This document shows positions 1-8,675 of a stretch of 29,977 nucleotides of DNA, in pieces. Origin of the DNA: Verrucomicrobiota bacterium. Lineage in GTDB: Bacteria; Verrucomicrobiota; Verrucomicrobiae; Limisphaerales; UBA11358. Made by a program: the position numbers and the translations under genes. Under the pieces are notes generated by a model. That model worked only from the letters and a program-made list of their open reading frames with translations, was not told where the DNA came from and made no database searches. The DNA lies in the NCBI GenBank assembly GCA_014860005.1, contig JACZKP010000012.1:1-29977 (forward strand), in the 5' to 3' direction. Each line of letters opens with the position of its first letter. Position 1 is the stretch's first letter.

Positions 1-11
1 ACCCGGCGGAC

Positions 12-914
12 TTGCTTGCACAACCAGTACTTCTCGAAGTTGGAACTGGTGCTCAACGCGGTCGAGGAACAATTCGCTTTATGGTCCCAGCCCAATGCCA
101 ATCTGCGCCGACTCTGCTCCCTTGCTTAACATGCGCAGTTATGCCACCGACCAAGAGGCGGAGGTGGTGGCCTTTCCGCGGCTCGTTTGAACAAGTGCTC
201 GGCGTGGAAGTGGCCCGCCAGTTCCTGGCGCGGAGCCGCCGCCGTATGGTTTCGCCTTTGACCAGCGGGTGTTTTGCGATGAACTCCGGCGCGAGATTGA
301 AAAGTTTCAACCCGACGTGTTCATACTTGATCCGTTCAACCGGCTGGCGCGGGATGACAAGGCGAGGGACTACGCGGAAAGCGTTTGAGGATTTGCTGGC
401 GGTGCTGCCCACGGGCGACGACGCCCCGGCATTGGGTATCGTGGCGCACACGCGAAAGCCGCGAGCCGAGGAACGGGCCAACGGGCGGGCGTTGCTCAAT
501 CTGCTGGCGGGCAGTTACGTGATCGGCAGCGTGCCCCGGACGGTTTTCGTGATGCAGGCGGCAAGCGATGACACGGAAGACAAGCGGGTGGTCTGGACGT
601 GCTGTAAAAACAATGACGGTGAGCTTGGCAAACGCTCCGCATGGGAGCGGGGCAACGGTTTGTTTGTGCCGGTTCAAGATTTCGACTGGACAACTTTCGA
701 TGAGGGCAGCGAGAAGCGGCGCACGGTGGGTCTGGACGACTTGGACACGCTCTTTGACGGCAGCAAGCGGCGGATGGCAAAGAACACTGCCGTTGCCGAA
801 CTCATGGAGTTGACCAAGTTGGCCAAGACCGCGTGTTATACCGCTTTGAAGCTGGACGGCAAATTCGCCAATCACCTTAGCGAGCATGAGGGACTGATTG
901 AATTCAAACCTTAA
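12..914 (+). pseudogene. Frameshifted RepA-like AAA ATPase remnant
   Basis: This is a decayed ATPase of the RepA/AAA_25 kind found on plasmids and integrative elements. The conserved core is split over two frames. From about 245 to 378 one frame reads a segment ending VFILDPFNRLARDDKARDY (Walker B-like region). A +1 shift near 380 moves the rest into the frame running to 914, with the typical stretches GIVAHTRKPRAEERANGRAL and WTCCKNNDGELG. Upstream of 245 no single frame stays open, so the N-terminal part is broken or lies in further frames. The last 60 residues look like an added helical tail. The gene belongs with the small genes and integrase to its right as cargo of an old mobile element. 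Function is probably lost. The family call rests on recalled motifs. Confidence 0.6.
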
Positions 915-1016
915 ATGCTTTCCGTCCGCGAAATCCCCTAGTGTTTTGGCGGAACGGAAAATCTTCCGCGAATCATTCCGCGAACTTCCGCGAACGGTTG
1001 GCGGACACAATCACCG

Positions 1017-1241
1017 ATGAAAGAAACGTACATTCATCATTTCCCCGGCGGAATTACGGCAACCGCCACGGTTGACAGCACAGTGAGGCAACCGGAGTTT
1101 CGCGTCGAGTGGAGTCAGTTTCCCCCGCCGAAGGAATTGATCCCGGAATATCTCCGTTGGCGGCAATCGTTCGTGGCGGACTTCGCGGCCAAGACAGGGC
1201 AGAAAATCTTGATCGTGGACTTGGTTCCGAGTCGGCCATGA
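1017..1241 (+). CDS. Small hypothetical protein of the mobile element
   Basis: A 74-residue reading frame follows the ATPase remnant by 102 bases. The protein is soluble, rich in aromatic and proline residues in its middle (EWSQFPPPKELIPEYLRWRQ) and has no membrane segment. I do not recognise a family. Codon bias and position in a same-strand gene run suggest it may be real, but no strong ribosome site is seen before the ATG. It could also be a chance open frame. Confidence 0.4.
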   Translation: MKETYIHHFPGGITATATVDSTVRQPEFRVEWSQFPPPKELIPEYLRWRQSFVADFAAKTGQKILIVDLVPSRP

Positions 1242-1270
1242 GCATCACACACTAGAAAGAAGTTCAAGTT

Positions 1271-1657
1271 ATGCCACGATTCACTTCCGCAAACGCCCGC
1301 GAAATGGCCGCACGTTCTCACGCTGCGAGAAGGATGCCACGCCACAGCGGGGAGGCTGCGGGCACGTTTGTCCCGCAACGCCCGCACAGTAGCGACGGTC
1401 CTTTAGCTCGTGAACTCACACGCGCGATTGAGGAAACGCTTGCTGAATTACGCGCGTGCAAGGTTGCGAAGGACCGCGCCAGCCTCGCCCAAGCTTTGCG
1501 CAACCTGCGCGAGACGTTTCATCTTGTGACCGGCGAAGCCAGGCCGGGCATCCGCAAAGGGGGCAGGCGCGACGAGCCGCGCCGGCCCTACTCTGCGCCG
1601 GTGCCATCGCAGCCAGAGCCGATGGGGCCGGAGACGGAGAAGGAAGCCGGGCAGTGA
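1271..1657 (+). CDS. Small basic hypothetical protein
   Basis: This encodes 128 residues. The N-terminus (MPRFTSANAREMAARSHAAR) resembles short basic proteins carried on Verrucomicrobial and Planctomycetal mobile elements, as far as I can recall. Residues 45-90 can form an amphipathic helix (LTRAIEETLAELRACKVAKD) and the C-terminus is proline- and charge-rich. It starts 29 bases after the previous frame, so the two may be co-transcribed. A nucleic-acid-binding role is possible from the charge but is only inference. Confidence 0.55.
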   Translation: MPRFTSANAREMAARSHAARRMPRHSGEAAGTFVPQRPHSSDGPLARELTRAIEETLAELRACKVAKDRASLAQALRNLRETFHLVTGEARPGIRKGGRRDEPRRPYSAPVPSQPEPMGPETEKEAGQ

Positions 1658-1729
1658 TGGTGCTTGATAAACGGGGGCAGGTTTTCTTCCATTCCTGGCG
1701 TTAGCACGCAACCCTCAAATCATCAAACC

Positions 1730-2143
1730 ATGAACTCGAAAATAGACTTCAAAAGCGCCTTATGCGGACTGGCAGTTGGCGTTCTCGCCATGCTCGCTAT
1801 CGGTGCAGGAGAACCCTCAAACCCGGTCGGAAGATACCAAACGGCAGCCGGGTTCGGTTTCTTTATGACCGTTGATACCGCAACCGGCCAAGCTTGGCTT
1901 GCAAACGTCTCCGCTCAACAATTAAGGGGAATACCGGCAGATTTTTTTGAGAAGAGGGTGGACAAGTTCGCCCTTGGAACAGCAGATTCACCTTCACCGG
2001 TTGGAAGATACCAAGTTACCGGTGCTGCGGGTTTCTTTATGATCACGGATACCGCAACCGGCCAAACGTGGGGTGCAAACGCCACCGAACCGGGTTTTAC
2101 AGGAATACATCCAGGTTTCTATGAGAAGAAGCTGGACAAGTAA
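1730..2143 (+). CDS. Small exported protein with two VGRYQ repeats
   Basis: This encodes 137 residues, starting at ATG 1730 because the residues before it do not look coding. Residues 8-27 form a hydrophobic segment ending in Ala-Ile-Gly-Ala-Gly, a signal peptide or anchor. The mature part is a tandem duplication of about 50 residues: PVGRYQ, then GFFM, D-T-A-T-G-Q-x-W, and an F(F/Y)EK(R/K) ending, seen once from residue 33 and again from about residue 87. Each unit looks like a small beta-rich domain. It probably sits in the periplasm or on the membrane. The family is unknown to me. It lies between the element's small genes and its integrase and may be cargo. Confidence 0.7.
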   Translation: MNSKIDFKSALCGLAVGVLAMLAIGAGEPSNPVGRYQTAAGFGFFMTVDTATGQAWLANVSAQQLRGIPADFFEKRVDKFALGTADSPSPVGRYQVTGAAGFFMITDTATGQTWGANATEPGFTGIHPGFYEKKLDK

Positions 2144-2298
2144 GCGCCAACAATAGCCGCCGGGCTACCGCAGATTCATCGCCGAAAAGTGCGCCGTAAT
2201 CCGGGCGTGAAGTGACGACGGAATGGCGTTGGCTGGCAGGCAATAATCCCGAAATCCTTAGAAGTCAGGCGAGCACGCGCGGCAGCTTGGCAATCGGT

Positions 2299-3476
2299 TC
2301 ATTGGTGAGGCGGCTGCGGATTCACGAACGACGGAACGCTCTCCACGTCTTTCCGCAAGGTTTCCAATTCGTGATGGGTGTAACGCTCATGCACGTTGCT
2401 TTTATGGCCGGAGAGTTTCATGCGTCGTTCTTTGCTGACGCCGCTGTTCGCCATTTCGGAAATGGCCGTGTGCCGGAATGAGTGAAAGCCCAGCGTGAAC
2501 ACCTGCCGGCCCTTGCCCTTGGTTTTTTCGGTGCCTGCCTCGCGTTGAATTCCGGCCTGTTCCATCAGCCGGGTGAACGTGGTGCTCAGACCGTAGAAGC
2601 CGGAGATTTTCAATTTGCTCAGGGCGGGGAACAAGGGGGCGTCCGGGCGTTTGCTTTTTACGGGCAGATTGAGCAGGTAGTTTTCAACGTCCGTATGCAT
2701 GGGGATTTCCGTTTTCACCGGCTTGGCCCCACGCCTGACTTTTTGAGGAAAGAAGGAAATGGACTTCCGCCCAAGATCAACGTCCGCCCAAGTCAGCTTG
2801 GCCGCATCGCCCAGCCGGAGCCCGTCACAGACGCCAATCAGAATCATGCCCTGCCATTCCGTGTCGGCGACTTTGAGCAGATCGGATATTTGCTGGCGCG
2901 TGAACGGGCTGCGCGTGGCGGAGTTTTCGGGAAGCGTCTCCACAGCGTCAGCGGGATTGGACAGCATCAACTGTTGCTTGCGCGCTGTGGTGAAGGCCGA
3001 GCGGATGCCCCCCATGGCCAGATTGGCCGTCTTGTTGGCTTTGCCGGCGTTCACCTGTTCATCGCGAAAGGTTTCAATGTCCCGGGCAGTGATGCTGGCA
3101 ATGCTCAAGGCGGAACGATTCCCAAGATGGGTGAGATTGGCGTTCACGGCGTCTCCGTAGATTCGCGCAGTGCTTTTTGATTTGGTGGTTGTCTTGGACT
3201 CCACCCAGCCGTTGAGATAATCCGTGACGGTGGGGAACTTGATGGTTTCGCCTGTGGTGTGCTCGTAAATCTCACCCAGGACTTTGCGAACCTGAACCTC
3301 CGTCAAGCTGCCGGCCCGACCCTGCCTCGCGGCGCGTGCCCAGCCTCGACAAATCTCCAGGGCTTTGTCACGATCTGTTTGCTTTGTGGATTTGAATGAA
3401 CGCCGGCCATCACCATTTAGGAACGCACCTTAGAAATAAGGCGACTTGCCACGCGGTCTTTGTGTGGGCTTGCCAT
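2299..3476 (-). pseudogene. Tyrosine-type integrase, 5' end frameshifted
   Basis: The C-terminal 335 residues form a full SAM-like core-binding domain and catalytic domain. Catalytic residues are visible: Arg in CDGLRLGD, His-x-x-Arg in HSFRHT, His in SGHKSN and the nucleophile Tyr in ERYTHH. The family N-terminus begins at an ATG at 3476 (MASPHKDR...), but after about 17 codons this frame stops. The continuing N-terminal sequence (NGDGRRSFKSTKQTDRDKAL) lies in the frame of the main body, which has no ATG upstream. The first usable start in that frame is a TTG at 3306, giving a protein lacking the arm-binding domain. The gene is therefore probably inactive. It marks the right edge of the element at 1-3476. 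No tRNA or clear attachment repeat is seen next to it. Confidence 0.8.
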
Positions 3477-3525
3477 GCGGTCATAAAATAGTCATAACAA
3501 CGCCGCAGTCATACTATATCTTAGA

Positions 3526-4368
3526 ATGCAAAATCCCTCAGTAATTCTAACATCTCGCCTGGCCGTTTGCAGTTGGTCGTTGCAACCGGCAACTCCCAAT
3601 GAATTGATCACGCGCCTGCAAGCCACTGGCATTCGGCGCGTGCAACTGGCACTCGATCCCTTGCGCGAAACGCCCGAAGTCTGGGGTGCAACCGCTGCGT
3701 TACTCCGGCAAAACGACATCGCCATCGTGTCCGGCATGTTCGGCTGCGGGGGCGAGGATTACACCACCCTCGACACCATCCGCCTCACGGGCGGCATCGC
3801 TCCCGACCGGACGTGGGAACAGAACTGGCGAAATATCCAGACCATCGCCGCCATCGCCAAGCGGCTGGAATTGAAATTGGTCACGTTCCACGCCGGATTT
3901 CTGCCGCACGACGCAACGAATCCCAACTTCGCGAAGCTCCGGGACCGGCTGCTCCGCGTGGCGGATGTGTTTGCCGCGCGCAACATCGGGCTGGCCTTGG
4001 AAACCGGACAGGAAACTGCTGCCGTGCTGGTCGAGTTTCTGGAGAACCTCGCGCGCCCGAACGTGGGTGTGAATTTCGACCCCGCGAACATGATCCTTTA
4101 CGACAAGGGCAATCCCCTCGAAGCCCTGCGCACGCTCGGTCCGTGGATCCGGCAGGTCCATATCAAGGACGCAAATCGCACGAAAACTCCCGGCACTTGG
4201 GGCGAGGAAGTCATGGCCGGCACGGGCGAAGTGGACTGGCCGGCATTCTTTGCCACTCTCGACCAGACCGGCTTCCAAGGGGACTTGTGCGTCGAACGTG
4301 AGGCCGGAATGCAGCGGGTGGAAGACATTCGCGCCGCCCGTGAATTGATCGAACGAATCTCCGCGTAA
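3526..4368 (+). CDS. Sugar phosphate isomerase/epimerase family protein (AP endonuclease 2-like TIM barrel)
   Basis: The 280-residue protein has the pattern of the xylose isomerase-like TIM-barrel family: opening strand RLAVCSWSL, acidic/His metal-site segments LVTFHAGF, ALETGQE, VGVNFDPANM, VHIKDANR and a late ERE. These His, Asp and Glu positions normally bind a divalent metal for keto-aldose isomerisation or epimerisation. Length is normal. The substrate cannot be read from sequence. The next gene, 32 bases on, is a Gfo/Idh/MocA dehydrogenase, a common partner in breakdown of inositol- or oxo-sugar-like compounds. The ATG at 3526 fits the family start. No good ribosome site is visible, as often in this group. 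Confidence 0.9.
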   Translation: MQNPSVILTSRLAVCSWSLQPATPNELITRLQATGIRRVQLALDPLRETPEVWGATAALLRQNDIAIVSGMFGCGGEDYTTLDTIRLTGGIAPDRTWEQNWRNIQTIAAIAKRLELKLVTFHAGFLPHDATNPNFAKLRDRLLRVADVFAARNIGLALETGQETAAVLVEFLENLARPNVGVNFDPANMILYDKGNPLEALRTLGPWIRQVHIKDANRTKTPGTWGEEVMAGTGEVDWPAFFATLDQTGFQGDLCVEREAGMQRVEDIRAARELIERISA

Positions 4369-4400
4369 ATCCTCTTTTTCCACAACCACCTTTTCAATTT

Positions 4401-5447
4401 ATGCAAACTGGCAAAGCTGCAAACGCAGATCGCAAAGTCAACGTTGCCGTCGTGGGTCTCGGCTTCATGGGGCTGACCCACCTCAAGGCTTATCAACAAA
4501 TCGCGCAGGCGCGCATCGTCGCCGTCTGTGACGCCGCGCGCCTCCCGGTCAACGGCGTGCTCGCCGGCGTGAGCGGGAATATCAGCGGCTCGGACGCCAT
4601 TGATCTGGGCAAGGACATCAAGGTTTACCAGAAACTTGAAGACGCCCTTGCGGACCCGGCTGTGGAACTGGTGGACCTTTGCGTGCCCACGCCACTCCAC
4701 GCACCACAGTCGCTGGCGGCGTTGCAGGCCGGCAAACATGTGATTTGCGAGAAGCCGCTGGCGCGCACCTCCGCCATTGCGCGGGAAATCGTGAGCGCGG
4801 CGCAGTCGGCCAAAACCTTTTTCATGCCGGCCATGTGCATGCGATTCTGGCCGGGCTGGGCTTGGCTCAAGGAACTCGCCGCCAACGGCACCTACGGCAA
4901 TATCCTGGCCGCGCGCTTCCGCCGCGTTTCCGCGCCGCCCGGCTGGAGTCGCGACAGCTACTTCAAAGGAAATGATTCCGGCGGCGCATTGCTGGACCTG
5001 CACATTCATGACACAGACTTCGTACAGTTCCTGTTTGGCCGGCCCACCAGTGTGTTCTCCACCGGTTTGAGCCGGTTCAGCGGCGCCATTGATCACGTGG
5101 TCACCCAATACCAGGTGCCCGGTGGCGCGACGGTTTATGCCGAAGGCAGTTGGCTTCTGACTCAGGGTTTCAACATGTCTTACACGGTGATGTTCGAGCG
5201 TGCGACCCTCGACTTCGACAGCGCCCGCGGCGCGGAAGCTTTGCGCGTGGACGAGGAAGGCCAACCCTCGCGCACCGTCAAATGCGAAGGGCCGGACGGA
5301 TACGGCGGCGAACTGAGCCACATGATCCAAACAATCTTGACCGGCCAACCACCAACCATCGTGACCGCCCAGGACGGCTTGAGCGCGGTGGAAATCTGCG
5401 AAGCGGAGGAAGCATCCATCAAACACGGGCGGGTAATGACCCTCTAA
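4401..5447 (+). CDS. Gfo/Idh/MocA family NAD(P)-dependent oxidoreductase
   Basis: This is a 348-residue two-domain dehydrogenase. The N-terminal Rossmann fold has the dinucleotide motif VAVVGLGFMGLTHLKAY. The family signature CEKPLA, with the catalytic Lys, follows at about residue 115. The C-terminal alpha/beta domain includes GGALLDLHIHDTDF, the usual GG..D...H..D catalytic pattern. Length and order are normal. It is likely cytoplasmic and acts on a sugar or cyclitol with NAD(P)H. It probably shares a transcript with the isomerase 32 bases upstream. The exact substrate is not predictable here. Confidence 0.93.
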   Translation: MQTGKAANADRKVNVAVVGLGFMGLTHLKAYQQIAQARIVAVCDAARLPVNGVLAGVSGNISGSDAIDLGKDIKVYQKLEDALADPAVELVDLCVPTPLHAPQSLAALQAGKHVICEKPLARTSAIAREIVSAAQSAKTFFMPAMCMRFWPGWAWLKELAANGTYGNILAARFRRVSAPPGWSRDSYFKGNDSGGALLDLHIHDTDFVQFLFGRPTSVFSTGLSRFSGAIDHVVTQYQVPGGATVYAEGSWLLTQGFNMSYTVMFERATLDFDSARGAEALRVDEEGQPSRTVKCEGPDGYGGELSHMIQTILTGQPPTIVTAQDGLSAVEICEAEEASIKHGRVMTL

Positions 5448-5772
5448 CTGCGGGGCATTCCATCCCCCCCTCAACCGCAAACTGCCGGAAGTGGGCGTGC
5501 TGCCTGGCTGGACTCTGTGTGCTCCAGAGGCCAAGTCACCTTGTTTCCGCCGACCCTGATTCACATACCTGGCTGGTTGCGAAGACCAGCCAGGCAGCGA
5601 CGCCACGGAGGTCGCCGGCTATCTGCCGCATCGCGAACGTCGCTATACGGAGTGGACCTCACAACCCGGGCGCCGCCCAGAACCGTGACAACAAATCGCA
5701 AAAGGCGATTGTCCGTGCAGCAAACTTGCGCTTGCGTCGGGCTGCGAGCGCACTAAGCTTCGCATGCTCAGT
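5448..5772. other. Intergenic stretch with a palindrome, no gene
   Basis: This gap of about 325 bases lies between the dehydrogenase and tRNA-Cys. I see no credible coding frame. It contains the perfect inverted repeat listed at 5568-5594, and near 5501 a second, unpaired copy of the word GCCTGGCTGG. A tRNA promoter must lie close to 5773, but no clear -35/-10 pair stands out. Confidence 0.5.
5568..5594. repeat. Perfect 10-bp inverted repeat (stem-loop)
   Basis: CCTGGCTGGT (5568-5577) and its exact complement ACCAGCCAGG (5585-5594) flank a 7-base loop. There is no T-run on either side, so it is a poor intrinsic terminator. It may be a REP-like extragenic palindrome or a transcript-end stabiliser for the upstream operon. 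Confidence 0.7.
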
Positions 5773-5847
5773 GGCGGGGTAGCCAAGTGGTAAGGCAGGG
5801 CTCTGCAAAAGCCTCATTCGTCGGTTCGATTCCGACCCTCGCCTCCA
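5773..5847 (+). tRNA. tRNA-Cys (GCA), canonical
   Basis: All arms fold: acceptor GGCGGGG with CCTCGCC (one G-T pair), D-arm GCC/GGC with loop AAGTGGTAA containing the standard GG, anticodon loop CTGCAAA (anticodon GCA), T-arm GTCGG/CCGAC with the standard loop TTCGATT, discriminator T and encoded CCA. It is the presumed insertion point for the mobile DNA to its right, because an integrase remnant starts 189 bases downstream. It is also the reference for judging the odd Cys tRNA at 26659. Confidence 0.97.
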
Positions 5848-5904
5848 ATCCGATTTCCTAAGGAATACAAGGGATTTCTCCTCCAAACCCTGTCCGCGGG
5901 TGTC

Positions 5905-5929
5905 AACTGCCAGCAAAACTGCCAGCAAA
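5905..5929. repeat. Tandem 12-base direct repeat
   Basis: AACTGCCAGCAA occurs twice in direct succession (5905-5916 and 5917-5928), between the tRNA-Cys and the integrase remnant. Short direct repeats here can be integrase arm-binding sites. That role is inference. Confidence 0.5.
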
Positions 5930-5999
5930 CGGTTTTACCACCCTCGAACTCGCTCGAACTTTCGTTGTACCACTGGCGAACTCGCTGCGATCGTGCATA

Positions 6000-7961
6000 T
6001 CAGGCAGCTAAACTCTTCTGCGAATGGGGTCCGCGATGAAACTGACGTTTCGACTCTACCGCCGGGGTCGCCGCTATTACGCCCAGAACAACGAAACTGG
6101 GCAGCAGGAGAGTTTGCACACATCTGACAAGACCGAGGCCACGCGACTCCTGAACGCGAAAAACGAGGCCCCCATTCTGATGGGCACGAACATGCAGGTG
6201 GCGCGCGCTTATATCCCATCTCAGCGTCTGCGACAAATGCCCGAACGGCACGCGCTTCCGCAGGTTCGCCATCGCCACGTAAACCAGCAGGTCGCGCCGC
6301 CGGTCCTCTGCCGCGCGCTTCATTTCCTCCCCACCACCCTTTTGAATGAACAGACGCAATGCCCGCTTCGGCGAACCAATCTTCTCGCGCAGCTCGCCGG
6401 TCTGCGAAAATTCCTCCGGCTCCGGCAACCGGCCGAGTTGCAGCATCAGGTTCCAGAACGTCTCCAACAACTCCCGGTGTTCCTCGTATAGCAACTCCCA
6501 CCGTCGCTTCGACGGCTGCCCGATGCCAAACCGTACCCGCACGTCATTCCAGTCCACGCTAGCGCCGCCACCACCTTGCACAAACGCCCGCAGCGCCCGC
6601 TTGACGGAACCCAGTCGATCAGTGACTTCGGCCAGGGCCGTGAATTCGGTCCGCTCGGGAAATCGCCCCAGGCCCAGCGTCAGTTTTCCAAACTCATCCA
6701 ACAATTCCTTGTGTTCGTCATACAGCGCCTTCCACATCGTTCGCGGACCGCCCAAACCGAGCCGCGCACTGATCTGCGTCCAGTCAATTGTCCGACGACT
6801 CCGGGCCGAGAGAAAATCCTGCTGCTCCGCCGGATTGCGGAAAACGTAAAAGACGCCGAGGGCCACCGGCACCGCGGTACTGTCCAACGCATCTTCGATG
6901 TATTGTTGGAGTTCCTGTTGCTCAAAGAATTTTTGAAAAGTGTTCGCCCGGGTCAGCACCCCATCGGAAAATTGTCTAGCCCTCGCTGTATCCACCGTTT
7001 CATTGATCAACCCCGAAACCACCAGCACCCGCCTCGCGTGCCGGTACGCGTCCACGAGCGCCTCCAAGCGCTCCGCCGGGTCTTCGATCACATTCAGCAC
7101 ATAGCCCAGGTTCACAATGTCGGCTCCGCGCTTCTGTCCGTCTGCTCGATGCGCCGGATCCCAGCCCTCAGCCTGATGGCCCAGCGCTTGCAACCCGCGC
7201 ATGTCACTGCCTTGCCCGCAGCCGTAATCAAAAAATGTCGTGTTCAACTTCAGCAGCCCATATTCCAACAAGGTCTTCACTGGCTTCGACAAATCGTAGC
7301 GCATCAGCGCCGTCTTGTGCCTGTCCACCACCGGTTCACACTCATCCCCTTGTTCTGCACTCGGCACTCCGTGCTCCGCGTTCATTAGACTGTGCCCTGC
7401 TATTCGCAGCCCTTTTTCCACAAGCAACTTTTCCCAGTTTAACCTGAACCCAATTGTCGCCGTGTGCTCATACAGTCCACTCGTTTCCTCTGCGCTCGTC
7501 AGGGTCGCAAATTCCCGGTGCCGTGGGTGGCTCCCGGGCAACAAAGTTTCCTTCCGGTGCAAAATGGGAGGATTGTGATTGTCCGCGTAATCGGTATGCC
7601 GGGCTTTTGCCGTTGCCAAATCCACCGTCAGCGCGTGACGCAGGGCGGGGTGCGCGTCGTCCATGAACTTTGGGTAACTCAGGAATGAAATCTTCAGCTC
7701 ATCCGTTCGGAACTTAATGATGTTGTATTCCGGCCCCAGCTCATGCCGCGCCGCCAGCGTAGCGACCAGCAGGTTCAGTTCCTTCCCAAGTTCCGCCCCC
7801 GTCTCCCAAAGCACATAGACGGCATTCGGCAGCCTTTTCCCAAAAGGAATCAGCCCCACCAGCGATTGGTATTGTGTCAGCGTCATGTGGTTGACTGGGA
7901 GATATTCTTTCGCAAAGACCTGCAAAAACAGCGATGCAAATCGAACTGACTCCAACTTCAC
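6000..7961 (-). CDS. DNA phosphorothioation-associated methyltransferase-like protein, altered C-terminus
   Basis: The protein matches, from memory, the putative methyltransferase family that accompanies DNA phosphorothioation (Dnd) systems. Visible parts are FGKRLPNAVYV near the start, NPPILHRKETLLPGSHPR and the SAM-binding motif FFDYGCGQGSDMRGL followed by a Rossmann-like segment to VVSGLINE. Then come three copies of an alpha-helical repeat of about 50 residues that contains W...R.R(F/L)G and (A/V)LY(D/E)EH(K/R)ELL. The natural C-terminus seems to end near 6213 (family-like RWDI). The remaining 70 residues to 6000 are read from the complement of the integrase fragment. The GTG at 7961 or the ATG at 7886 may be the start. 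No dnd or ssp genes are in view, so it is an orphan or island leftover. Methylation activity is inferred. Confidence 0.75.
   Translation of the reverse strand: MKLESVRFASLFLQVFAKEYLPVNHMTLTQYQSLVGLIPFGKRLPNAVYVLWETGAELGKELNLLVATLAARHELGPEYNIIKFRTDELKISFLSYPKFMDDAHPALRHALTVDLATAKARHTDYADNHNPPILHRKETLLPGSHPRHREFATLTSAEETSGLYEHTATIGFRLNWEKLLVEKGLRIAGHSLMNAEHGVPSAEQGDECEPVVDRHKTALMRYDLSKPVKTLLEYGLLKLNTTFFDYGCGQGSDMRGLQALGHQAEGWDPAHRADGQKRGADIVNLGYVLNVIEDPAERLEALVDAYRHARRVLVVSGLINETVDTARARQFSDGVLTRANTFQKFFEQQELQQYIEDALDSTAVPVALGVFYVFRNPAEQQDFLSARSRRTIDWTQISARLGLGGPRTMWKALYDEHKELLDEFGKLTLGLGRFPERTEFTALAEVTDRLGSVKRALRAFVQGGGGASVDWNDVRVRFGIGQPSKRRWELLYEEHRELLETFWNLMLQLGRLPEPEEFSQTGELREKIGSPKRALRLFIQKGGGEEMKRAAEDRRRDLLVYVAMANLRKRVPFGHLSQTLRWDISARHLHVRAHQNGGLVFRVQESRGLGLVRCVQTLLLPSFVVLGVIAATPAVESKRQFHRGPHSQKSLAA
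6036..6212 (+). pseudogene. Integrase N-terminal fragment, 3' truncated
   Basis: Starting at ATG 6036 about 58 residues match the N-terminus of Verrucomicrobial tyrosine integrases: MKLTFRLYRRGRRYYAQNNE, then GQQESLHTSDKTEATRLLNA and a QVARAY segment. After about 6212 the frame carries only the complement of the methyltransferase gene on the other strand, so core and catalytic domains are missing. The position just after tRNA-Cys is typical for an island integrase. The cut lies where the facing methyltransferase also loses its natural end, so one deletion or insertion probably broke both. Confidence 0.7.
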
Positions 7962-8012
7962 ACAACACCGCGCAGCTCCAATGATCGCAACTTTCGCACG
8001 CCACGAGGTTTT

Positions 8013-8657
8013 CTAGCCGAGCGTGCCATCACCAGGAAGTTCCGGCAGCCCTTGGACGGCGTCATGCAAGTTGGTCTTTCTGTATACCAAAGATACCACA
8101 CTTGATTTGTGACCGCAGATTTGGGCGGCAATTGTTTTAGGAATGCCAGTGCGCTTCAACATCGTCACATGACTGTGGCGCAGAGATGAAAACGACAACC
8201 GTAAATATTTTTCACCTTCGCTATGCGTCCTACCGATATATTGCTCCTCCGGATTCCGCAGTCCCGCTTTTACTAGTAATTGCGAGAACTCGGCACGTAA
8301 TTGGGAAAACCTCCCCGCACTGGCCAGGGCAAATGCCCTCGGGAACATTGGCTGCCTCGGATTTTGAAGTTTCGGAAATGAATCGAGGTATCGCCAGAGT
8401 GGGGGAGGAATGGGCCGCGCGATTACGTAACCTCCATTCACGTTGACGCGGACAAGCCGGGCGTCCAAATCAACATCACAATGCGTTAAGAAAACAATAT
8501 CTCCCAGACGGAGTCCCGTGTAGAGAGATATCAGACTCATCCCACGCCACTCTCCGTCAGCGGTATTGAATAATCTATGCAGTTCGGTGTCTCTGAATGG
8601 TCGCCGGCGAAGTTGAGCAGGCGTACGGACAGCTTTAACTGTGTGTTGTATTTTCAT
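8013..8657 (-). CDS. Tyrosine recombinase catalytic-domain protein, degenerate
   Basis: The 214-residue protein is essentially only the catalytic half of a tyrosine recombinase. Arg I is present in TGLRLGD, Arg II in SSLRHSH, the third-box His in CGHKSS and a Tyr in SLVYRKTN. The box II His is replaced (SFSSLRH instead of H-x-L-R-H). The N-terminal core-binding domain is absent. It follows 18 bases after a similar but shorter gene. It may be inactive, or a recombinase remnant left by island decay. Strand exchange by this protein alone seems unlikely. Confidence 0.65.
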   Translation of the reverse strand: MKIQHTVKAVRTPAQLRRRPFRDTELHRLFNTADGEWRGMSLISLYTGLRLGDIVFLTHCDVDLDARLVRVNVNGGYVIARPIPPPLWRYLDSFPKLQNPRQPMFPRAFALASAGRFSQLRAEFSQLLVKAGLRNPEEQYIGRTHSEGEKYLRLSFSSLRHSHVTMLKRTGIPKTIAAQICGHKSSVVSLVYRKTNLHDAVQGLPELPGDGTLG

Positions 8658-8675
8658 GAGTATTAATCTTTGTTG

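Noticed and set aside
12..499. Intact ATPase or alternative genes at the window start
   Set aside because: The conserved residues lie in more than one frame, so no single intact gene can be supported.
4098..5606. 500-codon minus-strand frame over the dehydrogenase
   Set aside because: The plus-strand genes are clearly conserved families; the antisense frame has no recognisable domain and is a GC-rich artefact.
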